DNA of 64,000 bases, from NCBI GenBank assembly GCA_020161535.1, contig JAIUNW010000001.1, positions 124,001-188,000 on the forward strand, given 5' to 3'. Within the stretch, counting starts at the first letter, position 1. Every line of letters starts with the position of its first letter. Under the pieces are notes generated by a model. The model saw only the letters and a list, made by a program, of their open reading frames with translations, was not told where the DNA came from and made no database searches. The DNA comes from Bacteroidota bacterium. GTDB lineage: Bacteria > Bacteroidota > Bacteroidia > Chitinophagales > Chitinophagaceae. Shown here piece by piece: positions 26,904-35,206 of this stretch. The position numbers and the translations under genes are program-made.

Positions 26904-28748
26904 TTAATAAGTGTCTTCCTGGTAACGGCCGTTTTTCACCAACTGTTTGATATAAGCTGCGGCATCTTCATCTGTTTTTCCGCTTTCGCGGATGATGATC
27001 TGCTGCAGGGTTTTCTTTACATCTTTGGCCATTCGTTTGGCATCACCGCACACATAGAAATGCGCGCCTTTTTCCAACCAGTTGAACACTTCATGGCTGT
27101 TTTGCAACAAACGATGCTGAACATAGAGTTTGTTGGCAGTATCGCGACTAAACGCGGTGTTCATGCGGGTGAGTTGCTGTTGTTTCAGGAAACGCTGCCA
27201 TTCTGTTTGGTATAGAAAATCAGAACTAAAATGCTGGTCGCCGAAAAATAACCAACTCTCCCCGGCAGCCGCTTGTTCAGCTCTTTCTTCTACAAAAGCG
27301 CGAAACGGTGCAATACCCGTACCCGGGCCAACCATGATGATGGGTTTGCTGCTATCGTCTGGCAGGCGGAAAGATTCATTGGTTTCAATAAACACCGGCA
27401 CAGTGCTGCCAGTTTCCAATAGGTCTGCAATAAAATTAGAGCATACTCCTTTGTGCACGCGGCTATTGGCTTCATATTCTACACGACCTACGGTGATATG
27501 CACTTCGTCGGGGTGCGCGGCAAAAGAACTGGCGATCGAATAGAGCCTGGGTTGAAGTGGCAAAACAATGCCGGCAAAAGCCTCCGGACTAATTTCGCCG
27601 GGGTAACGGTGAAGGATATCCCAAATATCTTTTCCGTACACAAAACCAGCCAGGGCCGATTTATCGTCGAGAATTTGTTTTAGTGCATGGGCATCGGCCG
27701 GGTCGGAAACGAATGGCAGGTAGGCTTGCAGAAAGCTGCCGCTGACCGTTGTCAGTTCTGCTTTCTTGCTAAGGAAATCGGCTACTGTATACGGGGTATC
27801 AGCAATTAGTAGAATATGCGCGAGGTCCCATTTTTTAAAGGCCGCCAGCGATTCCACGAGACAATTTTCGTTCTCCACCCAAAGGCCCAGGGTATCGCCG
27901 GGCTGGTAGGTTAGTCCGCTGCCTTCGAGCGACAACTCAATATGATAGGTTTGTTTCGCTGATCCCCGACCATTGAGCTGGATCTTTTCCAATACCGTGG
28001 CTGCAAATGGATTTTTTCGGTTATAGGTGACCGTTGGCTTTGCAACGGCAACAGGTTTTGCAGCCGTTTTAACGACGGCACCAGTGCTGCCATAGGTCTC
28101 CTGCAGTTTGGCAAGAATTTTTTCCGTCCAGGAATCGGCTGTTTCTTCAAAATCAACATCGGCCTCCACGCGATCCAACAGTCGGTTGGCCTGTAAGGCT
28201 GCGAAACGCGTATCAAAATCTTTTCCCGTTTGGCAGAAGCTTGCATACGAGCGATCGCCCAGCGCCAATACAGCATAGCGGGTATTCGGCATGACGGGCG
28301 CTTTCCGGTTGTGAATGAAACTATGCAAATCTTCGGCAGCCGGTGGCGGATCGCCTTCACCGTGCGTACTCACCACCAGCAGCAACCATTTTTCGTCTTT
28401 GAGCGCAGCACCATTGTATTGGTTCATGTCGTGCAACGTAGCCGTGTACCCACGCGCAATCAATTTGTCGTGCAGGCCCTTCGCTACTTTCTTGCTGTTG
28501 CCACTTTTGGAACCGTATAATACGGTAATGGCATCTTGCGATAAAACAGGTTCGGCTACTACCGATTCTTGCGTGACCGGAATGCGGTTGATCAGGTTCA
28601 GCAATTGCTGGTTGCTGTGTTGCAAACCGGTGAGGTAACCCGCCAACCATTGCAGCTGGCTGGGGTTGAATTGACGGATCAAGTCCTGCACCTGGGCCTG
28701 TTCGGCCGGTGTAAAGAGCTGTGCGGGAATGGGTGCTGATGAACTCAT
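26904..28748 (-). CDS. cysJ: Sulfite reductase flavoprotein subunit
   Basis: Diflavin reductase passing electrons from NADPH to CysI. The flavodoxin domain (YGSKSGNSKKVA, STHGEGDPPPAA) is followed by the FAD-binding domain (RLYSIASS) and the NADPH domain (GPGTGIAPFRAFVEER, then YVCGDAKRMA). The product is about 614 residues. A GTG two codons upstream is in frame, but the ATG at 28748 is preferred. It is the first gene of the sulfur cluster, with a TATATTTG box 18 bases upstream and a palindrome further upstream. Confidence 0.95.
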   Translation of the reverse strand: MSSSAPIPAQLFTPAEQAQVQDLIRQFNPSQLQWLAGYLTGLQHSNQQLLNLINRIPVTQESVVAEPVLSQDAITVLYGSKSGNSKKVAKGLHDKLIARGYTATLHDMNQYNGAALKDEKWLLLVVSTHGEGDPPPAAEDLHSFIHNRKAPVMPNTRYAVLALGDRSYASFCQTGKDFDTRFAALQANRLLDRVEADVDFEETADSWTEKILAKLQETYGSTGAVVKTAAKPVAVAKPTVTYNRKNPFAATVLEKIQLNGRGSAKQTYHIELSLEGSGLTYQPGDTLGLWVENENCLVESLAAFKKWDLAHILLIADTPYTVADFLSKKAELTTVSGSFLQAYLPFVSDPADAHALKQILDDKSALAGFVYGKDIWDILHRYPGEISPEAFAGIVLPLQPRLYSIASSFAAHPDEVHITVGRVEYEANSRVHKGVCSNFIADLLETGSTVPVFIETNESFRLPDDSSKPIIMVGPGTGIAPFRAFVEERAEQAAAGESWLFFGDQHFSSDFLYQTEWQRFLKQQQLTRMNTAFSRDTANKLYVQHRLLQNSHEVFNWLEKGAHFYVCGDAKRMAKDVKKTLQQIIIRESGKTDEDAAAYIKQLVKNGRYQEDTY

Positions 28749-28766
28749 GAACACTTAAATGAAGAG

Positions 28767-28774
28767 CAAATATA
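28767..28774 (-). promoter_or_regulatory. -7 box of the sulfur operon
   Basis: TATATTTG on the minus strand lies 18 bases before the cysJ ATG. The -33 position, about 19 bases further up, falls near one arm of the inverted repeat and lacks a TTG consensus. That suggests the promoter depends on, or is blocked by, a protein bound there. Confidence 0.55.
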
Positions 28775-28788
28775 GCAGAAAATCTTTC

Positions 28789-28813
28789 AACTCCTAGTAA
28801 TTATATAGGAGTT
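28789..28813. promoter_or_regulatory. Palindromic operator candidate upstream of cysJ
   Basis: Perfect 8-base arms AACTCCTA (28789-28796) and TAGGAGTT (28806-28813) flank a 9-base AT-rich spacer. The centre lies about 31 bases from the centre of the -7 box, so a bound protein would cover the -33 element. The Rrf2 gene lies 52 bases away, making its product the natural candidate ligand. No other copy was noticed in the window. Confidence 0.6.
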
Positions 28814-28864
28814 ATATGAGCTAGAGATGAATTTTTACCTTTCTGCTGGTTAATACCCTGGTTG

Positions 28865-29308
28865 TCAGATCATAAAATCATCCATATCGGCATATTTCTG
28901 CATCAGGTCGAGCAGGGATTTACCTTCAATAACTTGTAGCGTAGCATCCCGCACTTCCAGGAAAATCCGTCGAATATTGCATTCGTTTTCCGGATAGGGA
29001 CAAAGCCGGCAGGGCTCGTAGAATTTTTTAGACACACAGGGCAAGAGCGCGATGGGGCCATCCATCAACCGAAGCACCTGTACCATTTCAATTTCGCGGG
29101 GATGCCGCAGCAAATAATAGCCACCATTTTTACCGGCCTTGCTACCGAGTATACCGGCTTTGCGAAGCTCCAATAAAATGGCTTCGAGGAATTTGGCAGG
29201 TATCTTTCGCTTCTCGGCAATCTGGTTAATAGGGATATAACCAGCCTGGTATTGTTCACCCAGATATGTCAATGCATGAATCGCATATTGTGCTTTGGCC
29301 GAGAGCAT
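28865..29308 (-). CDS. Rrf2-family transcriptional regulator
   Basis: A 147-residue winged-helix regulator. The start SAKAQYAIHALTYL, the recognition region KRKIPAKFLEAILLELRKAG and the wing GKNGGYYL are typical. Four cysteines between residues ~91 and 110 (LPCVS, PCRLCP, ECN) could hold an iron-sulfur cluster or act as a thiol sensor. In other bacteria Rrf2 proteins such as CymR and IscR regulate cysteine or cluster synthesis. The gene ends 116 bases before cysJ. Its ATG overlaps the galK stop by one base (TAATG), so it is translationally coupled to galK. A role on the sulfur operon is inferred from position. Confidence 0.9.
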   Translation of the reverse strand: MLSAKAQYAIHALTYLGEQYQAGYIPINQIAEKRKIPAKFLEAILLELRKAGILGSKAGKNGGYYLLRHPREIEMVQVLRLMDGPIALLPCVSKKFYEPCRLCPYPENECNIRRIFLEVRDATLQVIEGKSLLDLMQKYADMDDFMI

Positions 29309-30549
29309 TATAACTTGCCAAAATAGCGCATTTCCCCCAGATTCGTTTGGTCAACTGCGCTTAGGTCGGCGCCATCTGCCAGTTGACAGGTTTGAAAATT
29401 TGGCAAACTGCCAAATTCCTGGCGATAGGATTCGCCTATCCGGTTCATGACGTCTGACAATAAGTTTTTGCGCACTATATTAATGGTAGCGGCGCCAAAT
29501 CCACCACCCATCATTCGCGCACCGACAATGGCGTGTTCATGGCGCGCCAATTCTACCAGGAAATCCAACTCGCGACAACTCACTTCATATAACTTGGAAA
29601 GTCCGGCGTGCGTTGCAAACATCTTCTTCCCAAAGCCCACCAAATCTTGCCGGCGCAGGGCATCGGCACTCACCTGCAACCGTAGGTTCTCTTCCACCAC
29701 ATATTTACAGCGATGATAAATTAGATCGGGCACCCGGTCTTTCAGTGAATACTCGATCATGGCCCGGTTGGCATCGCGCAGGCTCTTCACCTGCGGGTAC
29801 ACTTTCCGCAGCGCTTTCACCCCTGCCTCACATTGCTCGCGACGAAGGTTATATGCTTCTTCGGTCAAGGTTTGTGTGGAGCCTGTGCCGATCAGCAAAA
29901 GGGCGAAAGCAGTCAGGTCGACCGGCAAATATTCGTATTTGAGGCTTCGGCAATCGAGGAATACCGCATTTCCGGCTTTGCCGAAAATACAGGCAAATGG
30001 ATCCGTTATGCCTGATTTCACGCCTAAATATTTGTTTTCAGCCAGTTGCGCATAGCGTACCAGGTCGAGCTTGTCGAGCGGCTTGCCAAAAGCGGCCGTC
30101 AACGCCAGGGCGGTGGCTACTTCCAGGGCGGCCGACGATGCCATGCCTGCCCCCATCGACAGATCACTGCCAAAGGCTAGGTCGAAACCAGCCAGCGGCA
30201 GCCCGGCGTTTCGGAAACTGGCCACTACCCCATTTATATAGTCGGGCCATTGTCGCAATGCTGGTGGGATGGACGCGATACTTCCCGTCCAACGCTCGTT
30301 AAAATCGGCCGAAAAATAGCGGATGCTGTCATCGGTCCGAGGGGCAATCGCCAGGCTAAGGGTCCGATCGATGGCGGCGGGTAGCACAAATCCCTGGTTA
30401 TAATCCGTATGTTCGCCCAAGAAATTGATTCGACCCGGGGCGGTCGCTATAAACGCGGGGGAAGCCTGAAAACAGGCGTAAAAATGCTCGGCAGCCGCGA
30501 TTTGGTTAGGCAACAACCGAAGCGCTTTCGGTTCTTGGGCGGAAGTCAT
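29308..30549 (-). CDS. galK: Galactokinase
   Basis: GHMP kinase that phosphorylates galactose at C1. The galactose-binding signature GRINFLGEHTDYNQGFVLP, the ATP loop GAGMASSAALEVAT and motif 3 ARMMGGGFGAAT are all present. Its 413 residues are slightly longer than usual through an N-terminal extension. It is divergent from an AraC-type regulator with 81 bases between, and coupled to rrf2 at its 3' end. No galT or galE is adjacent. Confidence 0.94.
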   Translation of the reverse strand: MTSAQEPKALRLLPNQIAAAEHFYACFQASPAFIATAPGRINFLGEHTDYNQGFVLPAAIDRTLSLAIAPRTDDSIRYFSADFNERWTGSIASIPPALRQWPDYINGVVASFRNAGLPLAGFDLAFGSDLSMGAGMASSAALEVATALALTAAFGKPLDKLDLVRYAQLAENKYLGVKSGITDPFACIFGKAGNAVFLDCRSLKYEYLPVDLTAFALLLIGTGSTQTLTEEAYNLRREQCEAGVKALRKVYPQVKSLRDANRAMIEYSLKDRVPDLIYHRCKYVVEENLRLQVSADALRRQDLVGFGKKMFATHAGLSKLYEVSCRELDFLVELARHEHAIVGARMMGGGFGAATINIVRKNLLSDVMNRIGESYRQEFGSLPNFQTCQLADGADLSAVDQTNLGEMRYFGKL

Positions 30550-30630
30550 TGTTGATGGCTATAGCTGCCCAATTTAATGGAAAGTTTCCTACTGTTAAAA
30601 AATTGCTACATTTAAGGGCTATATAGAAAA

Positions 30631-31515
30631 ATGAAAATCCTCCAAACTGAAATTGCGCTGAAACTCAACAGTCTCTTTACCGTATTGGAAAGAGATGAGC
30701 AGTTTTTTAACTCTCCGCTGCATGTGCATCCGGAGTTTGAAATGGTATATATAAAAGAAAGTGCTGGCAAAAGGATCGTCGGCAATCGCATCGAAAAATT
30801 TTCAGCCGGCGATGTGGTGTTGATGGGCCCCAACCTGCCGCATATTTGGATCAACGACGATGAATATGTAAAGGGACAGGCAGTAGACCGTGCCCGGTCG
30901 ATCATCATTTATTTTCACCCGCGTTTATTTGAAAATGGCTTCTTTGACCTGGAAGAAGCAGCACCTATTCGGGATTTGCTGAAAAGCGCTAAAAAGGGCA
31001 TCGTATTATCTGGCAAAACCCGCGCAGCCGTGGCCGGTTATATGGAGCGACTGTTATTGGCACAGGGTTTCAAGCGCGTATTGTTGTTATTGGAAATGCT
31101 GGAATGCATGGCGGTGAAAGAGGAATTGGCATTTATCAACAGCGATGAGTTGCTGCAACATGAGAGTCGCCAGGAAAAAGACCGTTTGTGTGATGTTTAT
31201 AAATTCGTCAATGAAAACTTCCGGGGCGATATACAACTAAAAGATGTAGCTCGACTTACCAACCTGACACCCCAGAGTTTTTGTCGCCTGTTCAAAAAAA
31301 GAAATAACCTGCATTTTGTCGAATACCTGAACCAGGTGCGCATCAATAATGCTTGCCGGATGTTACTGGACACTGACTGGACGATTTCGGAAATCGCTTA
31401 CAATTGCGGCTACAAAACCATTTCCAATTTCAACAAGCTATTCAAAGAAACAACCGGATACGCACCCAAATCGTACCGCGATGTGGCCAAAGCAGCGGCC
31501 GATCGTTTTCTCTAA
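30631..31515 (+). CDS. AraC-family regulator
   Basis: A 294-residue DNA-binding protein. The N-terminal cupin-like sensing domain contains HVHPEFEMVYI and GDVVLMGPNLPHIW. The C-terminal AraC domain has two helix-turn-helix units (LKDVARLTNLTPQSFCRLFK; TISEIAYNCGYKTISNFNKL). Members of this type respond to sugars. Its divergent position suggests control of galK, which is inference; ligand and operator are unknown. The 81-base gap to galK has no good TAnnTTTG box, which is compatible with an activator-dependent promoter. Confidence 0.88.
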   Translation: MKILQTEIALKLNSLFTVLERDEQFFNSPLHVHPEFEMVYIKESAGKRIVGNRIEKFSAGDVVLMGPNLPHIWINDDEYVKGQAVDRARSIIIYFHPRLFENGFFDLEEAAPIRDLLKSAKKGIVLSGKTRAAVAGYMERLLLAQGFKRVLLLLEMLECMAVKEELAFINSDELLQHESRQEKDRLCDVYKFVNENFRGDIQLKDVARLTNLTPQSFCRLFKKRNNLHFVEYLNQVRINNACRMLLDTDWTISEIAYNCGYKTISNFNKLFKETTGYAPKSYRDVAKAAADRFL

Positions 31516-31532
31516 CGGGCAGGCCTAAACGA

Positions 31533-32168
31533 TTATTTGCCGATTGAAAGTGCGCCCGTGGGACATTTAGCCACTTGCGTGCGAATCGTTTCTGCATCAG
31601 CACCCGCCACATTGATCCAGGGTTTTGCCTTGATGTCAAATACCTGCGGCAATTGTGTTACACAACGACCCGAATGTTTGCAGAGTTCGGGTTTCCACAA
31701 TACGGTGATCTCGTCGTTTTTATAACTCAACTGCGCACCCGCCTCTTCTTCGTGCAACACATAAGTGCGCACACTGGTATTGCCCGCCAGTATTTTTGAA
31801 ATGGGACAATTACCCGCAATTTCTGCCAGCCGGTTTTTTTGTTCGGTATCGAGTGTGGCGCCGGGAAAAGAAATATCCCGGTCGATAACATAGTTGATGG
31901 TTTCGCCAGTGGCGGTTTGAAACATATTTGTCTTCACCACAATGTGCTCTACCGCCCAACCCTTTCTATCAATATACATACGCAAGGTCACCAGGGTGCA
32001 GGCACCTAGTGAGGCCAATAGCAAACTGTGTGGATCAGGTGCCTGGTCTTCACCACCAAGGTTTACCGGCTCATCAGACTGGAACTGGCCGTTGCGCCAT
32101 TCAAATTGACAAAGGTATTTCTTGGTGCCAATGCTGCCGATTACGGGCTTTTCTAATTTATATCGCAT
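31533..32168 (-). CDS. OsmC-like peroxidase fused to YjdI-type ferredoxin
   Basis: A 211-residue fusion. Residues ~1-135 are OsmC-like: the first reactive cysteine in ASLGACTLVTLRMY and the second in GNCPISKIL, used to reduce organic hydroperoxides. Residues ~145-211 form a small iron-sulfur domain (Fer4_19/DUF1271 type) with LCKHSGRCV and AKCPTGALS. The cluster might deliver or sense electrons. It is the last gene of a minus-strand run with two haem proteins and a GNAT gene, suggesting an oxidative-stress theme. The fusion is known to me only as separate families, so its rarity should be checked. Confidence 0.85.
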   Translation of the reverse strand: MRYKLEKPVIGSIGTKKYLCQFEWRNGQFQSDEPVNLGGEDQAPDPHSLLLASLGACTLVTLRMYIDRKGWAVEHIVVKTNMFQTATGETINYVIDRDISFPGATLDTEQKNRLAEIAGNCPISKILAGNTSVRTYVLHEEEAGAQLSYKNDEITVLWKPELCKHSGRCVTQLPQVFDIKAKPWINVAGADAETIRTQVAKCPTGALSIGK

Positions 32169-32204
32169 GGTGGTTGTATTGTAGTGATAGAAAATGATCT
32201 ACTT

Positions 32205-33386
32205 CTATTGTTCTGTTTTCTTTTTTTCAATCTTTTCAGCAGTGAATTTGGTAACGGGGTTGTACACTGGTTTTAGGGTTTGAAGGTAGGCGAATATATT
32301 GCGCAGGTCTTGTTCTGTCATGTGGCGATACACGCCCCAGGGCATTAGTGAATTTAGTTTTCCTGGTTCCACTGTAAACAGCGCCGCACTGTCGGTATAA
32401 CTTTTAAACCGATTGACAAAAGTCTCTGCCGTCCAATTGCCCAGGCCACTTTCATCGGGTGTGAGATTGGCCGAGTGCACAAAGCCACCTGTTGGCATGG
32501 GAAATTCGATACCGCCACTGAGCTTGCGGCTTTCATCGTTGATTTCAATCCATTTCTTCGGCGTATGGCAGTCGTTGCAGGAAGCCAGGTTAACCAGGTA
32601 CCTACCTGAGTCGACCGCTGTTTTCAAATCGCGCAAGTAAACAGGCCTGACCTTTCTCGAAATGATTCGATTGTACAAACTATGCAGCAACATGGTTTCG
32701 GTTGTACCGGCCGGCTCGGCATTCACCGGCTGCAGGGTTCGGATATAGGCAATAATGGCTTTCAGGTCGTCGGGGTCAGCCTGTGAAAAACTTTCAAAGG
32801 GCATGGCATGATTCACGGTTGTTCCATCTTTTCGAATGCCAGTGGTAAGCAGGCGATATAGCTCAGCATCGGTCCAGTTGCCGAGATGGGCGGGGGTAAT
32901 ATTGGGCGTAAAACTTTCACCCGGGAAAATGGGGAACCCAGCTTTTCGCGATAGAAACGCTGCCCCGGCCCCTTTCTTTTCTTCTATCACCGGCCAGGAA
33001 AAAACGTTCACATCCCGCGGACTATGGCAATCGGTACAAATGGCCACGCTTTCCACCAGGTATGCGCCTCGTTTCAACAAGGCTGAATCGCCGTGATTGA
33101 TACTGATGGCGGGCAACGCAGGCACTCGCGGAAACGCAAACCGAACTACCAGCAAGCCGGTCAAAACCAGGGCTACCAGCACGATGAACGAAACAGCTAA
33201 TATTTTTTTCCAACGATTCCACTCAAAAAAATCATTGAATATCTTGTCCATCAACCGCATGAATGCACTGTGCTGTATGGCACCATGGTAGTCTTTTTCC
33301 TTCAAGATGCGGAGATCGTTGTCGATCGTAACAAAGGCGACGATGATCAACAGTAGGGTCGCAACGATGATAAAAGTTGTAATCAT
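32205..33386 (-). CDS. Membrane-anchored di-haem cytochrome c
   Basis: A 393-residue protein with two CxxCH haem sites (CTDCHS and CNDCHT) in two similar cytochrome c domains. Two hydrophobic segments lie near the N-terminus (about residues 1-20 and 63-88). The C-terminus is lysine-rich. It probably carries electrons in the periplasm. The next gene upstream, past the GNAT gene, encodes a di-haem peroxidase, a plausible electron acceptor. The gap to the GNAT gene is 20 bases and to the OsmC fusion 36 bases. Confidence 0.87.
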   Translation of the reverse strand: MITTFIIVATLLLIIVAFVTIDNDLRILKEKDYHGAIQHSAFMRLMDKIFNDFFEWNRWKKILAVSFIVLVALVLTGLLVVRFAFPRVPALPAISINHGDSALLKRGAYLVESVAICTDCHSPRDVNVFSWPVIEEKKGAGAAFLSRKAGFPIFPGESFTPNITPAHLGNWTDAELYRLLTTGIRKDGTTVNHAMPFESFSQADPDDLKAIIAYIRTLQPVNAEPAGTTETMLLHSLYNRIISRKVRPVYLRDLKTAVDSGRYLVNLASCNDCHTPKKWIEINDESRKLSGGIEFPMPTGGFVHSANLTPDESGLGNWTAETFVNRFKSYTDSAALFTVEPGKLNSLMPWGVYRHMTEQDLRNIFAYLQTLKPVYNPVTKFTAEKIEKKKTEQ

Positions 33387-33406
33387 ACCTGTTCAGTTGG
33401 TTTTTG

Positions 33407-33724
33407 CTACAAGCTGTCGTATCCTGCAAAGCGGGAATCAACCACGCGTTTCCATTCGGGGTGTCGCTTGATGTACGCAAATACATAGGGACAAAAAGGC
33501 AAGAGTTTCTTGTCGTTGTCTTCGATGTATTGCAAGGTTTTTTCAACCACGGCCTGGGCAGCACCCGTACCGGTCAGTTCGGCATCGGTTTCGGTATGCA
33601 CCAGGGCTATTTGATGCCCGGTCTCCCCATAGTTGATGAACGCAAAATGTCCATTCACTTCTATTTCAAACCTTTTTTTAGCCTCATTTTTTACCAGTGG
33701 TATATCCTGAAATTCGGGCTTCAT
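33407..33724 (-). CDS. GNAT-like N-acetyltransferase, YjdJ type
   Basis: A 105-residue protein of the small GNAT subfamily (Acetyltransf_CG): FEIEVNGHFAFINY, LVHTETDAELTGTGAAQAVVEKTL and LPFCPYVFAYIKRHPEW. The substrate is unknown. The frame is open 25 codons upstream, but that part lacks similarity and overlaps the 3' end of the peroxidase gene, so I chose the ATG at 33724. It sits between the peroxidase and the cytochrome c and is likely cotranscribed with both. Confidence 0.82.
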   Translation of the reverse strand: MKPEFQDIPLVKNEAKKRFEIEVNGHFAFINYGETGHQIALVHTETDAELTGTGAAQAVVEKTLQYIEDNDKKLLPFCPYVFAYIKRHPEWKRVVDSRFAGYDSL

Positions 33725-33779
33725 GTTTTTTTCAGAAGTTACTGATAAAACATGTAAAACCAATTTGGGTGGGAAACAA

Positions 33780-34976
33780 TTACTGAATTTTTCCACCAAC
33801 GGTTAAACCGCTTGGCACAGAAGCCGGGATGGTTTTGTCGTATTTGTCGTCGTTCAGCGCATTGAGGAATTCGATGATCGTACTGATATTTTTAAACTCC
33901 AGCTTTAATTGCAAAGCGAGTGTATCGACCTGTGATCGTTGAATGTGTTTGTTGGGTAGGTCTTTGCCACGCAGGTCTTCATAAAAGGTCAGCACAGACT
34001 CAAGCGTTGGAATCTTACCATTGTGCATATAGGGCCGGGTAAAGCGAAGATTACGTAGCGACGGCGTGCGAAAGGCAAAGCTCTGCTGAAAACCAGAATC
34101 GACAAAGGCCAGTTTATCGTTGTCGGCCACGCCCAGCACATGTGTTTTGAAATCAGAAAACATGGGGCCACTGTGACAGCTTGCGCAGCCGGTGCTGACA
34201 AACAATTGCATGCCTTCGATTTCGCGGGTCGACATGGCCGATTTGTCACCACGCATATATTTATCAAACCGCGATTGATTGGCAATTAATGAACGTTGAA
34301 AAGCGGCCAGGGCTCGGCTGATGTTTTTTTCTGTAACAGCATTCGACTCACCAAAGGCCTGGTCAAAAAGTTTTTGGTATGCTTTAATGCGTTGGATCCT
34401 GGCTACAATTTCTTTGGTGATAATTTGTTCTTCAAAGCCATGCCCGCGCATTTCTTCGAGGGTCTTCACCGGCAACATCGCCTGTTCTTCGAGGCTTTTT
34501 GCCCGGAGGTCCCAGAACATCGGTGCCAACGCCGGCGAATAAGTGCTGTTTCTGTCGATCCCGTTAAACGCTGTATTCAGTAAAGACTGTGCATTTCGTT
34601 TGGTGAAGGGAATATCGTTGCCATGGTTAAAGACCCTTTTTTCACCCAAACCTTTTCCATTCACACCAATAGACAGTTCGAGGCTTTCTGCATAACCAAA
34701 TTCAGGGTGGTGACAAGTGGCACAGGACACGTCTTTGCCGCCGGACAAAATCGGATCGTAAAAAAGCAATCGCCCCAGTTCGATTTTTTCCTTATTGGAC
34801 GGATTGTCGGGCGGTGATGAATAGTCGAGCGGCAGCGCATTGATATTGCCATTGTCGGCAGCCACTTTCTTCCTGGTTACAACGCTTTCCGGTTTCTGCT
34901 TGTTTTGACAGGCATTGATACCGATGCAACCAACAGCAGCCAATATGATAAGAAGACCGATAACTCTAAAACGCAT
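33780..34976 (-). CDS. Di-haem cytochrome c peroxidase family protein
   Basis: A 398-residue exported protein of the CCP/MauG family. It has a signal or lipoprotein-type start (lipobox-like GINAC near residue 23), two haem motifs (CATCHH and CASCHS) and the conserved FTKRNAQSLLNTAFN and FRTPSLRN. CCP enzymes reduce hydrogen peroxide in the periplasm, whereas MauG-like ones modify proteins or small molecules; the distinction cannot be made here. It heads a four-gene run with the GNAT gene, cytochrome c and OsmC fusion. Confidence 0.87.
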   Translation of the reverse strand: MRFRVIGLLIILAAVGCIGINACQNKQKPESVVTRKKVAADNGNINALPLDYSSPPDNPSNKEKIELGRLLFYDPILSGGKDVSCATCHHPEFGYAESLELSIGVNGKGLGEKRVFNHGNDIPFTKRNAQSLLNTAFNGIDRNSTYSPALAPMFWDLRAKSLEEQAMLPVKTLEEMRGHGFEEQIITKEIVARIQRIKAYQKLFDQAFGESNAVTEKNISRALAAFQRSLIANQSRFDKYMRGDKSAMSTREIEGMQLFVSTGCASCHSGPMFSDFKTHVLGVADNDKLAFVDSGFQQSFAFRTPSLRNLRFTRPYMHNGKIPTLESVLTFYEDLRGKDLPNKHIQRSQVDTLALQLKLEFKNISTIIEFLNALNDDKYDKTIPASVPSGLTVGGKIQ

Positions 34977-35206
34977 ACACTTTCAACTATAGGAGCAACA
35001 ACAGCGATTCGCTATGTATTCACGCGGGGTAAAATAGTCAAAATTCCGGATTAATTTCCTGCTTTGGATTAGGTGGGTTGCTTTCCATTTTCCTTATGCG
35101 TTCGGTCATAGTTTTTCAACAAAAACACCCGCATACACGAAATTTCAATACTTATTTTGTGTGAAATGCGCCTGGTTTTTGATCTGCCAATGTCGCCTTA
35201 TTGAAC
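34977..35206. other. Intergenic region before the peroxidase operon
   Basis: A 230-base gap with no convincing reading frame. A TATAGTTG sequence close to the peroxidase start is a weak -7 match. No terminator or repeat was seen. Confidence 0.4.
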
